From Hymenobacter oligotrophus (GTDB lineage Bacteria > Bacteroidota > Bacteroidia > Cytophagales > Hymenobacteraceae): 64,000 nt of DNA. The notes under the pieces are model-generated. The model made no database searches, had not been told where the DNA came from, and worked only from the letters and a program-made list of their open reading frames with translations. This document shows, one piece after another, positions 17,501-25,950 of this stretch. The stretch's first letter is position 1. The number at the start of each line of letters is the position of its first letter. The position numbers and the translations under genes were made by a program. Location: NCBI RefSeq assembly GCF_003574965.1, contig NZ_CP032317.1, forward strand, positions 62,001 through 126,000, read 5' to 3'.

Positions 17501-20050
17501 CTACATCGGGTCCACGTCGGCTACAATGCGGGCCTGTCGGAAATCCTTTTCGTCGCGCACCAGCGTAATGGCCTCCAAAATTTGTGCTTTGGCGTGCTTC
17601 AGCACCGTGTGCTCGCGGCTGAGCTTGATGGTAATTTCCTGCAGGTAGAAGTTACGGATGCGAAAAATGTACGGTGCCTCGGGCCCCAGCACCGCATCTC
17701 TACCTAGGCGCTCCACCAGTTCCTGCGTCAGCAGTACGGCGGCTTCTAGGGCCATACGCTCTTCCACGTGCTTCACCGTAATCTTGATGACGCGAGCAAA
17801 CGGCGGGTACATGTGCTCGCGGCGTTGCGCAATTTCGTACTCGTAGAAATCCTGGTAATCGTTGCGCATCACCTTGTCGAAGATGGGCTGTTGCGGGTCG
17901 CCGGTCTGCACGATTACCTTGCCTTTTTTGCCCTTGCGCCCCGCGCGGCCGCTTACCTGCACAAACATTTGGTAGGCCCGTTCGTGCGCCCGGAAATCGG
18001 GGTAGTGGATGATGCTATCGGCGTTGATAATGCCCACCAGGCTCACGTTGCCGAAGTCGAGGCCCTTGGTCACCATCTGCGTACCCACCAGCACGTTGGT
18101 GCGCTGCTGCTCAAAGTCGCTGATGATTTGCTGGTAGGCGTTTTTGGCGCGTGTGGTGTCTAGGTCCATGCGCTGCACGTTGGCCTCGGGCAGCATCAGC
18201 TTCAGGTCGTCCTCGATGCGCTCGGTGCCAAAGCCCATGGCCCGAATTGCGCGCGAGCCGCAAGCCGGACATTCGCGCGGCATCACCTCGTGGTGCCCGC
18301 AGTAGTGGCAGCGCAGCTCGTGCGCGTTTTTGTGGTAGCTGAGGCTCACGGCGCAGCTCTTGCACTTGGGTATCCAGCCGCAATCCAGGCAGCTGATAAA
18401 GGGCGAATAGCCGCGGCGGTTCTGAAACAGAATCACTTGTTCGCCCTGCGACAAACGGCCTTCGATTGCCGCTGTGAGCTCGGGCGTGAAGTGGTGCGAA
18501 GGTTTCTTCTGACCTTGCTGCGCGTTTCGCCGCGTATCGATCAACTCGATTTCGGGCAAGCCTGCCTCGCCAAAACGCTTGGTAAGCGGCACCAGGCCCC
18601 AGCGGCCCGCCCGGCACTGGTAGTACGTTTCGACCGACGGCGTAGCCGACCCCAGCAGGATTTTGGCGCCTTGGAAAGTACCCATCATCAGGGCTACTTC
18701 GCGGGCGTTGTAGCGCGGGGCCGGGTCGTACTGCTTATAGCTCGATTCGTGTTCTTCGTCGACGATGATCAGCGACAAACTATCGAAAGGCAGAAACACG
18801 GCCGAGCGCACGCCCACCACCACCTGAAAGCGGCCCGAAAGCACGCCGTTCCATACTTCCACGCGCTCGTTGTCGGAGAACTTGGAGTGGTACACACCTA
18901 GGCGCGAGCCAAATACGCGCATCAGGCGCGTCACGATTTGTGCCGTCAGGGCAATTTCGGGCAGCAGGTACAGCACTTGGCCGCCGCCTTCCAGCGCTTT
19001 CCGAATCAGATCGATGTAAATCTCGGTTTTGCCGGCACCGGTTACGCCGTGCAGCAGCGTAATGTCCTTCTGCCCAAACAGCTCCAGCACTTGGTCGCGG
19101 GCTTTGGTTTGGGCTTCCGATAACTCGAAGGGCATTTGGTTGCCTTCTTTTTCATCGAGCGGGAAGCGCGACACAATCTGATCGAACTGCTCGAGCACGC
19201 CGTTTTTGATGAGCGTGTTTACGGCAGAGGGCGAGAGGTGCGGCGAGCTGGTGAGGGCCGCTTTCTCGAGGCCGGTGTGGTTGGCGTGCTCGTTTTGGTA
19301 CACCGGCACGCGCTGGATGTAGCGCATCAGCACATCCAGTTGTTTTGGCTTGCTGGCGAGGTTTTCAAATAAGCCCTCTAGCGCTGCCTCGGCCACGAAA
19401 TGATGCGCCAGGCGCACCTTCTTCACCACCTTGGGCGCGTACTTATCGGCAATGTGCTCGAACAGAAAGACAACGTCCTTCTGGATCAGACTCTTGATAA
19501 CCTTGTGGAACGAGCTGATGCCTAGGATTTCGCCCACCTCCGAAAAAGTCAGCGCTTTGCCGTCTTCGGTACCTAGGGCTTCCACAATTTTTTGCTCCTG
19601 CTCGCTTAGCGGGTAGGGCGTGCCTTCCGACAGATACTGCGGATGCAGCTGCACCCGCGACTCGGAGCTGAGCTTTAGCGCCGAGGGCAAAGCCGCGTTG
19701 ATGACCTCGCCCAGCGTGCACATGTAGTACTCCGCAATCCAGCGGAAAAGCTTGAGTTGAGGCTGCGTAACCACCGGCGCATCGTCGATGAACTCGAGGA
19801 TATACTTGGCCTGGTAGTCCTTGGGCGGGGTTTCGTGCACGGCCGCCACAATGCAGCTCAGCGTCTTTTTCGCGCCAAACTGCACCAGCACCCGCCCGCC
19901 AATTACCACTTGGTCGTTCAGCTCGAAGGGTACGCGGTACGTGTAGAGCTTGGGCAGCGGCAAGGGCAAAATCACGTCGGCGAAAAGCGTAACGCGGTCG
20001 GCCGCGGCGGGCTCGGACTGGGGCAAGGAGAAAAGGTGCGTTTGGGACAC
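17501..20050 (-). CDS. priA: primosomal protein N' (replication restart helicase PriA)
   Basis: PriA is the 3'-to-5' DNA helicase that reloads the replisome at stalled forks. In order: N-terminal DNA-binding domain (VILPLPLPKLYTYRVP), winged-helix region, helicase core with Walker A (LHGVTGAGKTEIYID) and the DEEH box (IIVDEEHESSYKQYDP), the zinc-binding insert with eight cysteines (CLDCGWIPKCKSC ... CHYCG ... CPACGS), then helicase lobe 2 (LVGTQMVTKGLDF, QVSGRAGRKGK) and the C-terminal domain. The GTG at 20050 is preferred, giving 849 residues. An in-frame TTG at 20074 lies inside the TATCTTTG promoter element, upstream of any likely transcript start. Confidence 0.95.
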   Translation of the reverse strand: MSQTHLFSLPQSEPAAADRVTLFADVILPLPLPKLYTYRVPFELNDQVVIGGRVLVQFGAKKTLSCIVAAVHETPPKDYQAKYILEFIDDAPVVTQPQLKLFRWIAEYYMCTLGEVINAALPSALKLSSESRVQLHPQYLSEGTPYPLSEQEQKIVEALGTEDGKALTFSEVGEILGISSFHKVIKSLIQKDVVFLFEHIADKYAPKVVKKVRLAHHFVAEAALEGLFENLASKPKQLDVLMRYIQRVPVYQNEHANHTGLEKAALTSSPHLSPSAVNTLIKNGVLEQFDQIVSRFPLDEKEGNQMPFELSEAQTKARDQVLELFGQKDITLLHGVTGAGKTEIYIDLIRKALEGGGQVLYLLPEIALTAQIVTRLMRVFGSRLGVYHSKFSDNERVEVWNGVLSGRFQVVVGVRSAVFLPFDSLSLIIVDEEHESSYKQYDPAPRYNAREVALMMGTFQGAKILLGSATPSVETYYQCRAGRWGLVPLTKRFGEAGLPEIELIDTRRNAQQGQKKPSHHFTPELTAAIEGRLSQGEQVILFQNRRGYSPFISCLDCGWIPKCKSCAVSLSYHKNAHELRCHYCGHHEVMPRECPACGSRAIRAMGFGTERIEDDLKLMLPEANVQRMDLDTTRAKNAYQQIISDFEQQRTNVLVGTQMVTKGLDFGNVSLVGIINADSIIHYPDFRAHERAYQMFVQVSGRAGRKGKKGKVIVQTGDPQQPIFDKVMRNDYQDFYEYEIAQRREHMYPPFARVIKITVKHVEERMALEAAVLLTQELVERLGRDAVLGPEAPYIFRIRNFYLQEITIKLSREHTVLKHAKAQILEAITLVRDEKDFRQARIVADVDPM

Positions 20051-20071
20051 GGTTCTATCAGCGGCGAATAA

Positions 20072-20100
20072 CAAAGATAGCCCGCTAAACGCCAGAACAA
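20072..20100 (-). promoter_or_regulatory. Bacteroidota promoter for priA
   Basis: On the minus strand, TTG (20100-20098), 18 bases, then TATCTTTG (20079-20072), a full match to TAnnTTTG. The transcript would start near 20065 and begin translation at the GTG at 20050. Confidence 0.7.
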
Positions 20101-20182
20101 TCCTGCCGGCAGAGCATCCGGAAATGGCTATTCAGCCATGTGCCTGCCGCAGAGCCGCCTGTTGGAACCTAGGGCCCCAACA

Positions 20183-22240
20183 TTAGCCGCGCAGGGTTGC
20201 CGCCTGCAGTTGCGCCAATGCCTCGGTGGGGTTGTACACCGGCTGTTGGCAGGCGCGGTTGTAGCACACGTAAATGGTGGTTTGGCCCTCGGCGGCGTGG
20301 CGGTTTTGCAGTAGCGGCAGTTCGCTGCTGGTGTTGGTGCCCGCTAGCACGGCGTTGGGCAGGTAGTGGCGGCTTAGCTCGCGCCTAAAGTGCTCCGCTT
20401 CGGGCCCAATCACGGCTACCTCAGCTAGCGGAGCCAGGAGGCTGAGGTACAACGAAGCCCAATTGCCGAGATGTTGCGGCTCATTTACAGCCAAATCCTG
20501 CGCAAGGGCCAGCATATTGGTGGCCCGTTCGTGCCAAGCCGGTACATCGAGCAGGGCACCTAAGCGCAACAGGTTATGCGCCATCAGGGAGTTGGAGCTG
20601 GGTATTACGTTATCGAACAACTCTTTCTTACGCGCAATCAGTGCCTCGCCGGTATCGTCGGTGTAGAATAAGTGCGAATCGGCTTCGTCGGCGAAGTGTT
20701 CGAGTACGTACTCCGTCAGCTCGCGGGCGCGTTGCAGCCACCGTTCGGCAAAGGTGGCTTCGTAGAGGGCCGTGTACGCATCAATCAGCAAGGCATAATC
20801 TTCCAGAAAGGCCACAATGGTAGCGCGGCCGTTTTTGTAGTTGCGCCACAGCCCTTGCCCGCGGCGTAAGTTTTGCTCGATGAACTCGGCATTTTGCAAG
20901 GCCAGCTCGAGGTATTGGGGCAGATGAAACGCCCGGTATGCGTCGACCAAACCGCGCAGCATGAGGGCATTCCAGCCAGTCAGGATTTTATCGTCGAGGG
21001 CGGGGCGGGCGCGTTGGCTGCGGTAGGCGAGCAGTTTTTCGCGCCAACCGGCGGCCAAGCTTGCTACCACGCCAGGGGTTAGTTGGTGTGCTTCGGCAAA
21101 CGCGGCATCGGATTGACGGCGGTGCAAAATGTTGTGCCCGTGCTCCCAGTTGCCCAGGGCTGTGCAGCCGTAGTACTCGGCCGCCAAGGGGGCCTCGTCA
21201 CCTAGGGCTTCGCGCAGTTGCTCCAGGCCAAAGACGTAAAACTTGCCTTCTTCGCCCTCGCTGTCGGCATCGAGCGAGGCGTAAAATCCGCCTTCCGGGC
21301 TCATCAGTTCGCGCTGCACAAAAGCCACAGTTTGCTCCACCACTTCGCGCCACTGCTCGTCTTGGGTAAGCTGATAGGCTTCGGCGTACAGGCTGATAAG
21401 CTGCCCGTTGTCGTACAGCATCTTTTCGAAGTGGGGCACCAACCACGCATCATCCACCGAATACCGCGCAAAACCGCCGCCTGCTTGGTCGTAGATACCG
21501 CCCCAGGCCATTTCGCGCAGCGTTAGGTTAGTTTGCTGCAAGGCAGCATCGTTACCGGTTAGCGCGTGCGCCCGCAGCAAAAAGCGCCAGATTACCGGCA
21601 TCGGGAATTTGGGGGCTTGGCCAGTGCCGCCGCGTTTAGCATCGAAGTGCTTGGCTAGGTTGCGCAGCAGGGTGCCAAACGCTTGTTGCCCCACGGGTTT
21701 GGTGCTGATTTTGGCGCCGTACTTCTCCAAATCGTTGGCACGCAGCACCCGCGCAAAATCCTCGGCCGATTTATCCAGCTCCGCCCGATGCTCGCTGCCG
21801 TAGGCATTGGCAATTTGCTGCAGCAGCTCAAACCAGTTGCGCGACGGGAAGTACGTGCCGCCATAAAAAGGTTTTGCCTCCGGTGTCAGAAACACGTTCA
21901 GCGGCCACCCGCCACCTAAGCCCATGGCTTGAATGGCATCCATGTACACTTGGTCCACGTCGGGCCGTTCCTCCCGATCGACCTTAATGCACACAAACCG
22001 CTCGTTCATGATTTGGGCAATTTCTTCATGCTCAAACGATTCACGCTCCATTACGTGGCACCAATGGCAGGCCGCATACCCGATGCTTACCAAAATTGGC
22101 TTCTGCTCTTTTTGAGCCCGGCTAAGCGCTTCTTCGCCCCACGGGTACCAGTCAACGGGGTTGTAGGCGTGCTGCAGCAAGTACGGGCTCGATTCGTGCG
22201 CCAGACGGTTGGGTTTGGCGTGGGGGGCAGGCGTTGGCAT
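20183..22240 (-). CDS. YyaL/DUF255 thioredoxin-domain protein
   Basis: A 685-residue protein of the YyaL / SSP411 (spermatogenesis-associated protein 20) family. The N-terminal thioredoxin-like domain has the family start [20 protein letters not shown] and the CHWCH active-site-like motif ([15 protein letters not shown]), followed by [14 protein letters not shown]. The rest is a six-hairpin (alpha/alpha)6-type domain ([40 protein letters not shown]), resembling N-acylglucosamine epimerase folds. Its exact reaction is not established. The ATG at 22240 is chosen; a TTG two codons earlier is unlikely. No signal peptide is seen, so it is cytoplasmic. It runs on the same strand as priA, 132 bases upstream of it. 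Confidence 0.92.
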   Translation of the reverse strand: MPTPAPHAKPNRLAHESSPYLLQHAYNPVDWYPWGEEALSRAQKEQKPILVSIGYAACHWCHVMERESFEHEEIAQIMNERFVCIKVDREERPDVDQVYMDAIQAMGLGGGWPLNVFLTPEAKPFYGGTYFPSRNWFELLQQIANAYGSEHRAELDKSAEDFARVLRANDLEKYGAKISTKPVGQQAFGTLLRNLAKHFDAKRGGTGQAPKFPMPVIWRFLLRAHALTGNDAALQQTNLTLREMAWGGIYDQAGGGFARYSVDDAWLVPHFEKMLYDNGQLISLYAEAYQLTQDEQWREVVEQTVAFVQRELMSPEGGFYASLDADSEGEEGKFYVFGLEQLREALGDEAPLAAEYYGCTALGNWEHGHNILHRRQSDAAFAEAHQLTPGVVASLAAGWREKLLAYRSQRARPALDDKILTGWNALMLRGLVDAYRAFHLPQYLELALQNAEFIEQNLRRGQGLWRNYKNGRATIVAFLEDYALLIDAYTALYEATFAERWLQRARELTEYVLEHFADEADSHLFYTDDTGEALIARKKELFDNVIPSSNSLMAHNLLRLGALLDVPAWHERATNMLALAQDLAVNEPQHLGNWASLYLSLLAPLAEVAVIGPEAEHFRRELSRHYLPNAVLAGTNTSSELPLLQNRHAAEGQTTIYVCYNRACQQPVYNPTEALAQLQAATLRG

Positions 22241-22303
22241 AAGCAAATGCGAATTCGGATGGGCAGCACTATTGGAACTTGTACGCGTACGGGCTTAAAC
22301 AGC

Positions 22304-22329
22304 AAACCCGGCCACCTAGGGCCGGGTTT
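22304..22329 (-). terminator. terminator after the GSCFA gene
   Basis: A 10-base stem (AAACCCGGCC and its complement) with a CCTAGG-containing loop, directly after the stop at 22333. The T-run on the minus strand is short; it could also serve the plus strand. Confidence 0.6.
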
Positions 22330-22332
22330 GTT

Positions 22333-24300
22333 TTATTCTGCGGTTGGTGGTGCCTGCGGCTTGCGGCGCGGCGGTCGGCCACGGCGCTTGGCCTCCGTCG
22401 GTGGCGCCGCATTAGCATCCGCATTCGATACAGCCTCTGCCAACGGAGCCTGCGGCTCCGGGGTCGTTGCCCCCGGGTTATTCGGCTTGCGCCTAGGTGC
22501 CGGGCGCTTGCGGGCAGGAGCAGGGGCGGAGCCAATCTCGGCAACCGGAGCGGTTGGCTCTGCCGCCGGTGCCGCCGGCGTAAGAGTAGGCAAAGCGTCG
22601 ATAGCCGATTCTACGGCCGCCATCAATTTGCTGGTGCCCTTGCCTCGGCCAGCGCGGCTGCGCGACTTGGGCTTTGGCGGCTCGTTGGGGCTGGCCGTTG
22701 GGGCTTGGGTGGGTGCCGCTGCAAACGTAGGCACGGCTTCGGACGCGACGGGTGGCTGGGGTTCCGGCGCGCTTCGCTCGGGTTGTTCGTCGGGTTGCGG
22801 TTCGGCATACAAAACCGGCGATTGGCGAGCGGGCCGCCCGCGCCGCTTAGGAGGCCTAGCCGTAACGGATTCCGGTCCGGTTGGCTCAGGTGTCGGCTCT
22901 GCGGGTGCCAGCGCAACCGGCGAAGCGGCTTCAACAGGCTCGTTTGGCACCGTAGCTTCCACCAACAGTTCCTGCGGATTTTCTGCGCTGGTTTCGTCGG
23001 TGTCCGGTCTGTTTTTCTTTTTGTGCTTACGCCCGCCGCGTTTGCGCTTGCGCCGTTTGGCCGGGCCTGCTTCCGTCGTACCCGATTCCATTTCGTGAGT
23101 TACCTCGGCGGCCGGGCGCACGTCCTCGGCCTCATCGGATTCTTGCTCAGCCAAGGCTTCGGCCCACAGGTCGGCCGCATCAACTGCTGGCTGAGCAGCA
23201 GGTAGGGGCGCGGTCTGCCTATCGGTTTGGGGCGCCTCCACAGGTTCGCTTCCTTCGCCGATATCAATGCGCTCTTCGCCGTCGTCGTCCGGTTCGGGCG
23301 GCAACACAGGTTTCGGGGGCGGTGGCAAAGCCACGATGCGCTTGTGCACATCGCGCAGCTCCGCGCGTACATCAACCCGGCCCGCAAGGCGCTCGAGCCG
23401 TTGCTGAGTTTGCTCCAGAAAATGGCGGTGCTCGGGCGCGCCGGCGTGCAAGGGGCGGTGCTCAAGAGCCCGCCGAATGCCGTCCCATTCCTGCGCAAAT
23501 TGCCGGAAAGCGCTGTCGAAGTAAACCGCCGTAAACTTCTCCCAGATGTACTGTTCTGCCACTTCCGTCAGATGAATCATGTCGGCCGCGTAAAAGCGGT
23601 AGTCGCGCAAGTCATCCAGGAGCAGCTCGTATGCCGGAAAGTAAGTGGCCTGCGGCAACAATTCGCTCAGGTAGTGGCAAGCTACCCGCAGCACCGATTT
23701 GCTTACTGCGTTTAAGGGAAGCGTATCGCGCAGGTGCCTTACCGGGCTAACCGTCAGCACCAGCCTCAGCTTCGGATTAATTTGCCGTAGCAACGCGTAC
23801 GCCTCGGTTACGGCTGTAATAATCTCTTCGGCAGATAACAGCTCCTTCTCAAAACGCTCGGCTGGGATTTTATGGCAGTTATTTACCACTTCCCCCGTTT
23901 CCTGCAGGCGGTAGCCAAACGCAGTACCTAGGGTCCAGATAAGCACGTCGGCCGAGCGTACAAACTCGGCGGTTTCGCGTACGGTTTGCTCAATCCGCTG
24001 CAGCAGGGCAGGAGGGGAGTCGGCACCTAGGGTGGCGTGCAAATCAAAGCTCTGCCAACGCCCGCGGGCTTCAACCAAGTGCTGTTGCCAATCGGTTTCT
24101 TCGCCGGCCACCGCACGCAGCAGCCGCGCCGCCGCCAGCGGGTTAAACACAGTGCCAAACGGGTTTACAAGCGTGCGCACCTTGTGTTGGGCCAGCCGCT
24201 CACCTATGACATCGGAAAAGCACGACCCTAGGGTAAGCACACGTGCCCCCAGCGAAAGAGGTTGTGCGTCGGGTCGAAGTAGTAATTCAGTACGAAACAT
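22333..24300 (-). CDS. GSCFA-domain protein with a long basic, AT-hook-bearing tail
   Basis: A 655-residue protein. The N-terminal half (about 1-320) is a GSCFA domain, the SGNH-hydrolase-like family named for its conserved block: here LTLGSCFSDVIGERL, NPFGTVFNPLAAARLL, VLIWTLGTAFGY, LVLTVSPVRHLRDTLP and the late AADMIHLTEVAEQYIW. The C-terminal half is disordered and rich in Pro, Ala and Glu. It contains a strongly basic patch (KRRKRKRGGRKHKKK, about 412-428) and two AT-hook-like cores (KRRGRPAR near 487; KRRGRPPRRK, with RGRP at 640-643). No signal peptide is seen. GSCFA proteins are thought to act on glycan or acyl esters; why one should carry a nucleic-acid-type tail is unclear. The ATG at 24300 is the family start. 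Confidence 0.88.
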   Translation of the reverse strand: MFRTELLLRPDAQPLSLGARVLTLGSCFSDVIGERLAQHKVRTLVNPFGTVFNPLAAARLLRAVAGEETDWQQHLVEARGRWQSFDLHATLGADSPPALLQRIEQTVRETAEFVRSADVLIWTLGTAFGYRLQETGEVVNNCHKIPAERFEKELLSAEEIITAVTEAYALLRQINPKLRLVLTVSPVRHLRDTLPLNAVSKSVLRVACHYLSELLPQATYFPAYELLLDDLRDYRFYAADMIHLTEVAEQYIWEKFTAVYFDSAFRQFAQEWDGIRRALEHRPLHAGAPEHRHFLEQTQQRLERLAGRVDVRAELRDVHKRIVALPPPPKPVLPPEPDDDGEERIDIGEGSEPVEAPQTDRQTAPLPAAQPAVDAADLWAEALAEQESDEAEDVRPAAEVTHEMESGTTEAGPAKRRKRKRGGRKHKKKNRPDTDETSAENPQELLVEATVPNEPVEAASPVALAPAEPTPEPTGPESVTARPPKRRGRPARQSPVLYAEPQPDEQPERSAPEPQPPVASEAVPTFAAAPTQAPTASPNEPPKPKSRSRAGRGKGTSKLMAAVESAIDALPTLTPAAPAAEPTAPVAEIGSAPAPARKRPAPRRKPNNPGATTPEPQAPLAEAVSNADANAAPPTEAKRRGRPPRRKPQAPPTAE

Positions 24301-24335
24301 TAGCAAAAACAGCCCCTAGGGCCGCATACGGAAGG

Positions 24336-24367
24336 CCAACCTACGCAACTAGCAGCTTACGGCCAAA
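24336..24367 (-). promoter_or_regulatory. possible promoter of the GSCFA gene
   Basis: On the minus strand, TTTG (24367-24364), 20 bases, then TAGGTTGG (24343-24336), one base off TAnnTTTG. It sits about 40 bases before the start codon. Confidence 0.4.
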
Positions 24368-24412
24368 ACTTAACTTGGATTGGTGCAGCTTTTGTTGCCG
24401 AAAACGGCCAAT

Positions 24413-24444
24413 GAAAAAGCCCTACCGGGTGGGCAGGGCTTTTC
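24413..24444 (-). terminator. terminator of the rpsF-rpsR-rplI operon
   Basis: Hairpin GAAAAAGCCCT...AGGGCTTTTC with additional internal pairing, 26 bases after the rplI stop; a T-run follows on the minus strand. Confidence 0.8.
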
Positions 24445-24469
24445 TTAACGATGCGCATGCGCAAATAGC

Positions 24470-24913
24470 TTACTCAGCTACAACGTTTACGCGAATTTTG
24501 TGCTTCACCTCGCGGTGCAGATCGATAGAAGCGGTGTATTCACCTACAGCTACCGGATCCGAATCGAGGCTGATGCGCTTACGATCTACTTCAAAGCCTT
24601 TGGCCTTCAGTACATCGGCAATTTGCAGCGTCGTAACACGGCCGAAAATCTTGCCCGACTCGCCTACTTTCGCAGGAATGTCGATGCTCAAGTCGCCGAT
24701 GCGGTCGGCCAGGCCTTGCGCGTCGCTCTTAATCTTATCGGCTTTGTGCGAAGCCTGACGTACGTTCTCGGCTACGATTTTCTTGTTGGTCTTGTCGGCC
24801 AATACAGCCAGACCTTGGGGCAGCAGGTAATTGCGGCCGTAGCCGGGCTTTACCTTTACAACGTCGTTCTTGTAGCCCAGGCCTTTTACGTCGTCTTTCA
24901 GGATAACTTCCAT
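24470..24913 (-). CDS. rplI: 50S ribosomal protein bL9
   Basis: Ribosomal protein bL9, 147 residues, the normal length. The N-terminal domain has the family signature (GLGYKNDVVKVKPGYGRNYLLPQGLAV); a long helix follows and then the C-terminal domain (KIFGRVTTLQIADVL...VDRKRI). It is the last gene of the rpsF-rpsR-rplI unit, 30 bases after rpsR, and ends before a hairpin terminator. Ribosomal-type codon choice (CTT, GGT and CGT appear more often than in neighbours) supports high expression. Confidence 0.97.
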   Translation of the reverse strand: MEVILKDDVKGLGYKNDVVKVKPGYGRNYLLPQGLAVLADKTNKKIVAENVRQASHKADKIKSDAQGLADRIGDLSIDIPAKVGESGKIFGRVTTLQIADVLKAKGFEVDRKRISLDSDPVAVGEYTASIDLHREVKHKIRVNVVAE

Positions 24914-24943
24914 CTCGGTCAGTCGTCGTTAGGGGGTAATAGA

Positions 24944-25195
24944 CTACTTCATCTGGTCAGCCACGTAGGGCATCAGCGCCAGGTGACGGGCTTTTGCCAC
25001 GGCCTGCGCTACCTTGCGCTGGAATTTCAGGCTGGTGCCCGTGATGCGGCGGGGCAGAATGCGGCCCTGCTCGTTCACGAACTTCAGCAGGAAGTCCGGG
25101 TTTTTGTAATCTACGTAGCGAATGCCGGCCTTCTTGAAGCGGCAGTACTTCTTGCGTTGCTCCTGCTTGTGGATGCGTTCGTTGGCGAGGCTCAT
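24944..25195 (-). CDS. rpsR: 30S ribosomal protein bS18
   Basis: Ribosomal protein bS18, 83 residues. It has the conserved core [22 protein letters not shown], then [35 protein letters not shown]. In the small subunit it pairs with bS6, whose gene lies one base upstream. The ATG at 25195 is the only sensible start. Confidence 0.97.
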   Translation of the reverse strand: MSLANERIHKQEQRKKYCRFKKAGIRYVDYKNPDFLLKFVNEQGRILPRRITGTSLKFQRKVAQAVAKARHLALMPYVADQMK

Positions 25196-25196
25196 C

Positions 25197-25571
25197 TTAC
25201 TGGGCTACTGCTTCTGATTGTTTTGCTTTCTGCTGGTTCAGCTCGCCCTTACGACGACGCTCGTTGTAAGCCACAGCGTGCTTATCCAGAGCGGTAGTAA
25301 GGAAGCGGATTACGCGCTCGTCGCGGCGGAAGGCCAGTTCCAGCGTGTCTACCAGCGTAGATTCGCCGGTGAATTCTACCAGGAAGTAGTACCCGGTCGA
25401 TTTTTTCTGAATTGGGTAAGCAAGCTTACGCAAGCCCCAGCTTTCCGAATTCAGAATGTCGGCGCCATTTTCCTTAAGCACCTGCGTGAACTTCTCGATC
25501 GTCTCTTGAACCTGCGCGTCGTTGAGCACGGGCGTCAGGATGAAGACGGTCTCATAGTTTCTGTTTGCCAT
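25197..25571 (-). CDS. rpsF: 30S ribosomal protein bS6
   Basis: Ribosomal protein bS6, 124 residues from the ATG at 25571 ([14 protein letters not shown]). An earlier in-frame start would add 15 atypical residues. Family blocks: [40 protein letters not shown] and [12 protein letters not shown]. The C-terminal tail ([20 protein letters not shown]) is basic and then polar. First gene of the rpsF-rpsR-rplI operon, divergent from the respiratory cluster. A TACCTTTG element at 25621-25614 lies about 43 bases upstream. Confidence 0.97.
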   Translation of the reverse strand: MANRNYETVFILTPVLNDAQVQETIEKFTQVLKENGADILNSESWGLRKLAYPIQKKSTGYYFLVEFTGESTLVDTLELAFRRDERVIRFLTTALDKHAVAYNERRRKGELNQQKAKQSEAVAQ

Positions 25572-25613
25572 TGCGGAACAGAGAAAAAGTAAGTGAGACG
25601 ATGAATGAGCCGG

Positions 25614-25621
25614 CAAAGGTA
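25614..25621 (-). promoter_or_regulatory. -7 element of the rpsF operon
   Basis: TACCTTTG on the minus strand matches TAnnTTTG. The -33 position has only TTCG, so the match is half strong. Confidence 0.5.
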
Positions 25622-25785
25622 AGAGTTTTTCTTAATCAGCGAACGATGCGAATACAATAATTGTGTCAGTTTAAGAAGTAAAGCCACTGAAGATCAACTC
25701 GTAAACCTTGTATAGCGTAGTCGGTTAATTACAACGCGGGCCGCCCTCGTCTTTGTTTCTGGGTGCAAGATCTAGCAGAGGTATC

Positions 25786-25813
25786 CTTACACCTATATAT
25801 AATAAGGTGTAAG
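25786..25813. promoter_or_regulatory. operator-like dyad upstream of the actA promoter (distal)
   Basis: Perfect 9-base inverted repeat CTTACACCT / AGGTGTAAG around a 10-base AT-only spacer. It lies about 60-85 bases before the actA -33 element in the rpsF-actA divergent region. It could be a regulator site or a short hairpin; no regulator is identified. Confidence 0.45.
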
Positions 25814-25822
25814 TCAAGGCTT

Positions 25823-25839
25823 CTTAGAATGATTCTAAG
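25823..25839. promoter_or_regulatory. operator-like dyad upstream of the actA promoter (proximal)
   Basis: A 17-base palindrome, CTTAGAAT-G-ATTCTAAG, 34 bases before the actA -33 element, 9 bases after the other dyad. Its position suits control of the respiratory operon. Confidence 0.5.
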
Positions 25840-25873
25840 CAATGGCGCTAGGCCAAAATTTAGCAAACCCCGG

Positions 25874-25904
25874 TTTGCGGTCTGGCAATCGTGGGCTACA
25901 TTTG
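25874..25904 (+). promoter_or_regulatory. promoter of the act-cox operon
   Basis: TTTG (25874-25877), 19 bases, TACATTTG (25897-25904): an exact match to the Bacteroidota housekeeping promoter. The predicted transcript start near 25911 lies after one in-frame upstream start and before the ATG at 25951, fixing the actA start. Confidence 0.85.
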
Positions 25905-25950
25905 TGGCCCTAAAGCGCCCTGCTTTTACGTTTTTCCAGCACGTTTTGCA

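Noticed and set aside
20051-20074. TTG at 20074 as the priA start
   Set aside because: The codon is part of the TATCTTTG promoter element, upstream of the likely transcript start.
25891-25950. Upstream in-frame start for actA at 25891
   Set aside because: It precedes the predicted transcript start of a consensus promoter, and the signal peptide begins properly at 25951.
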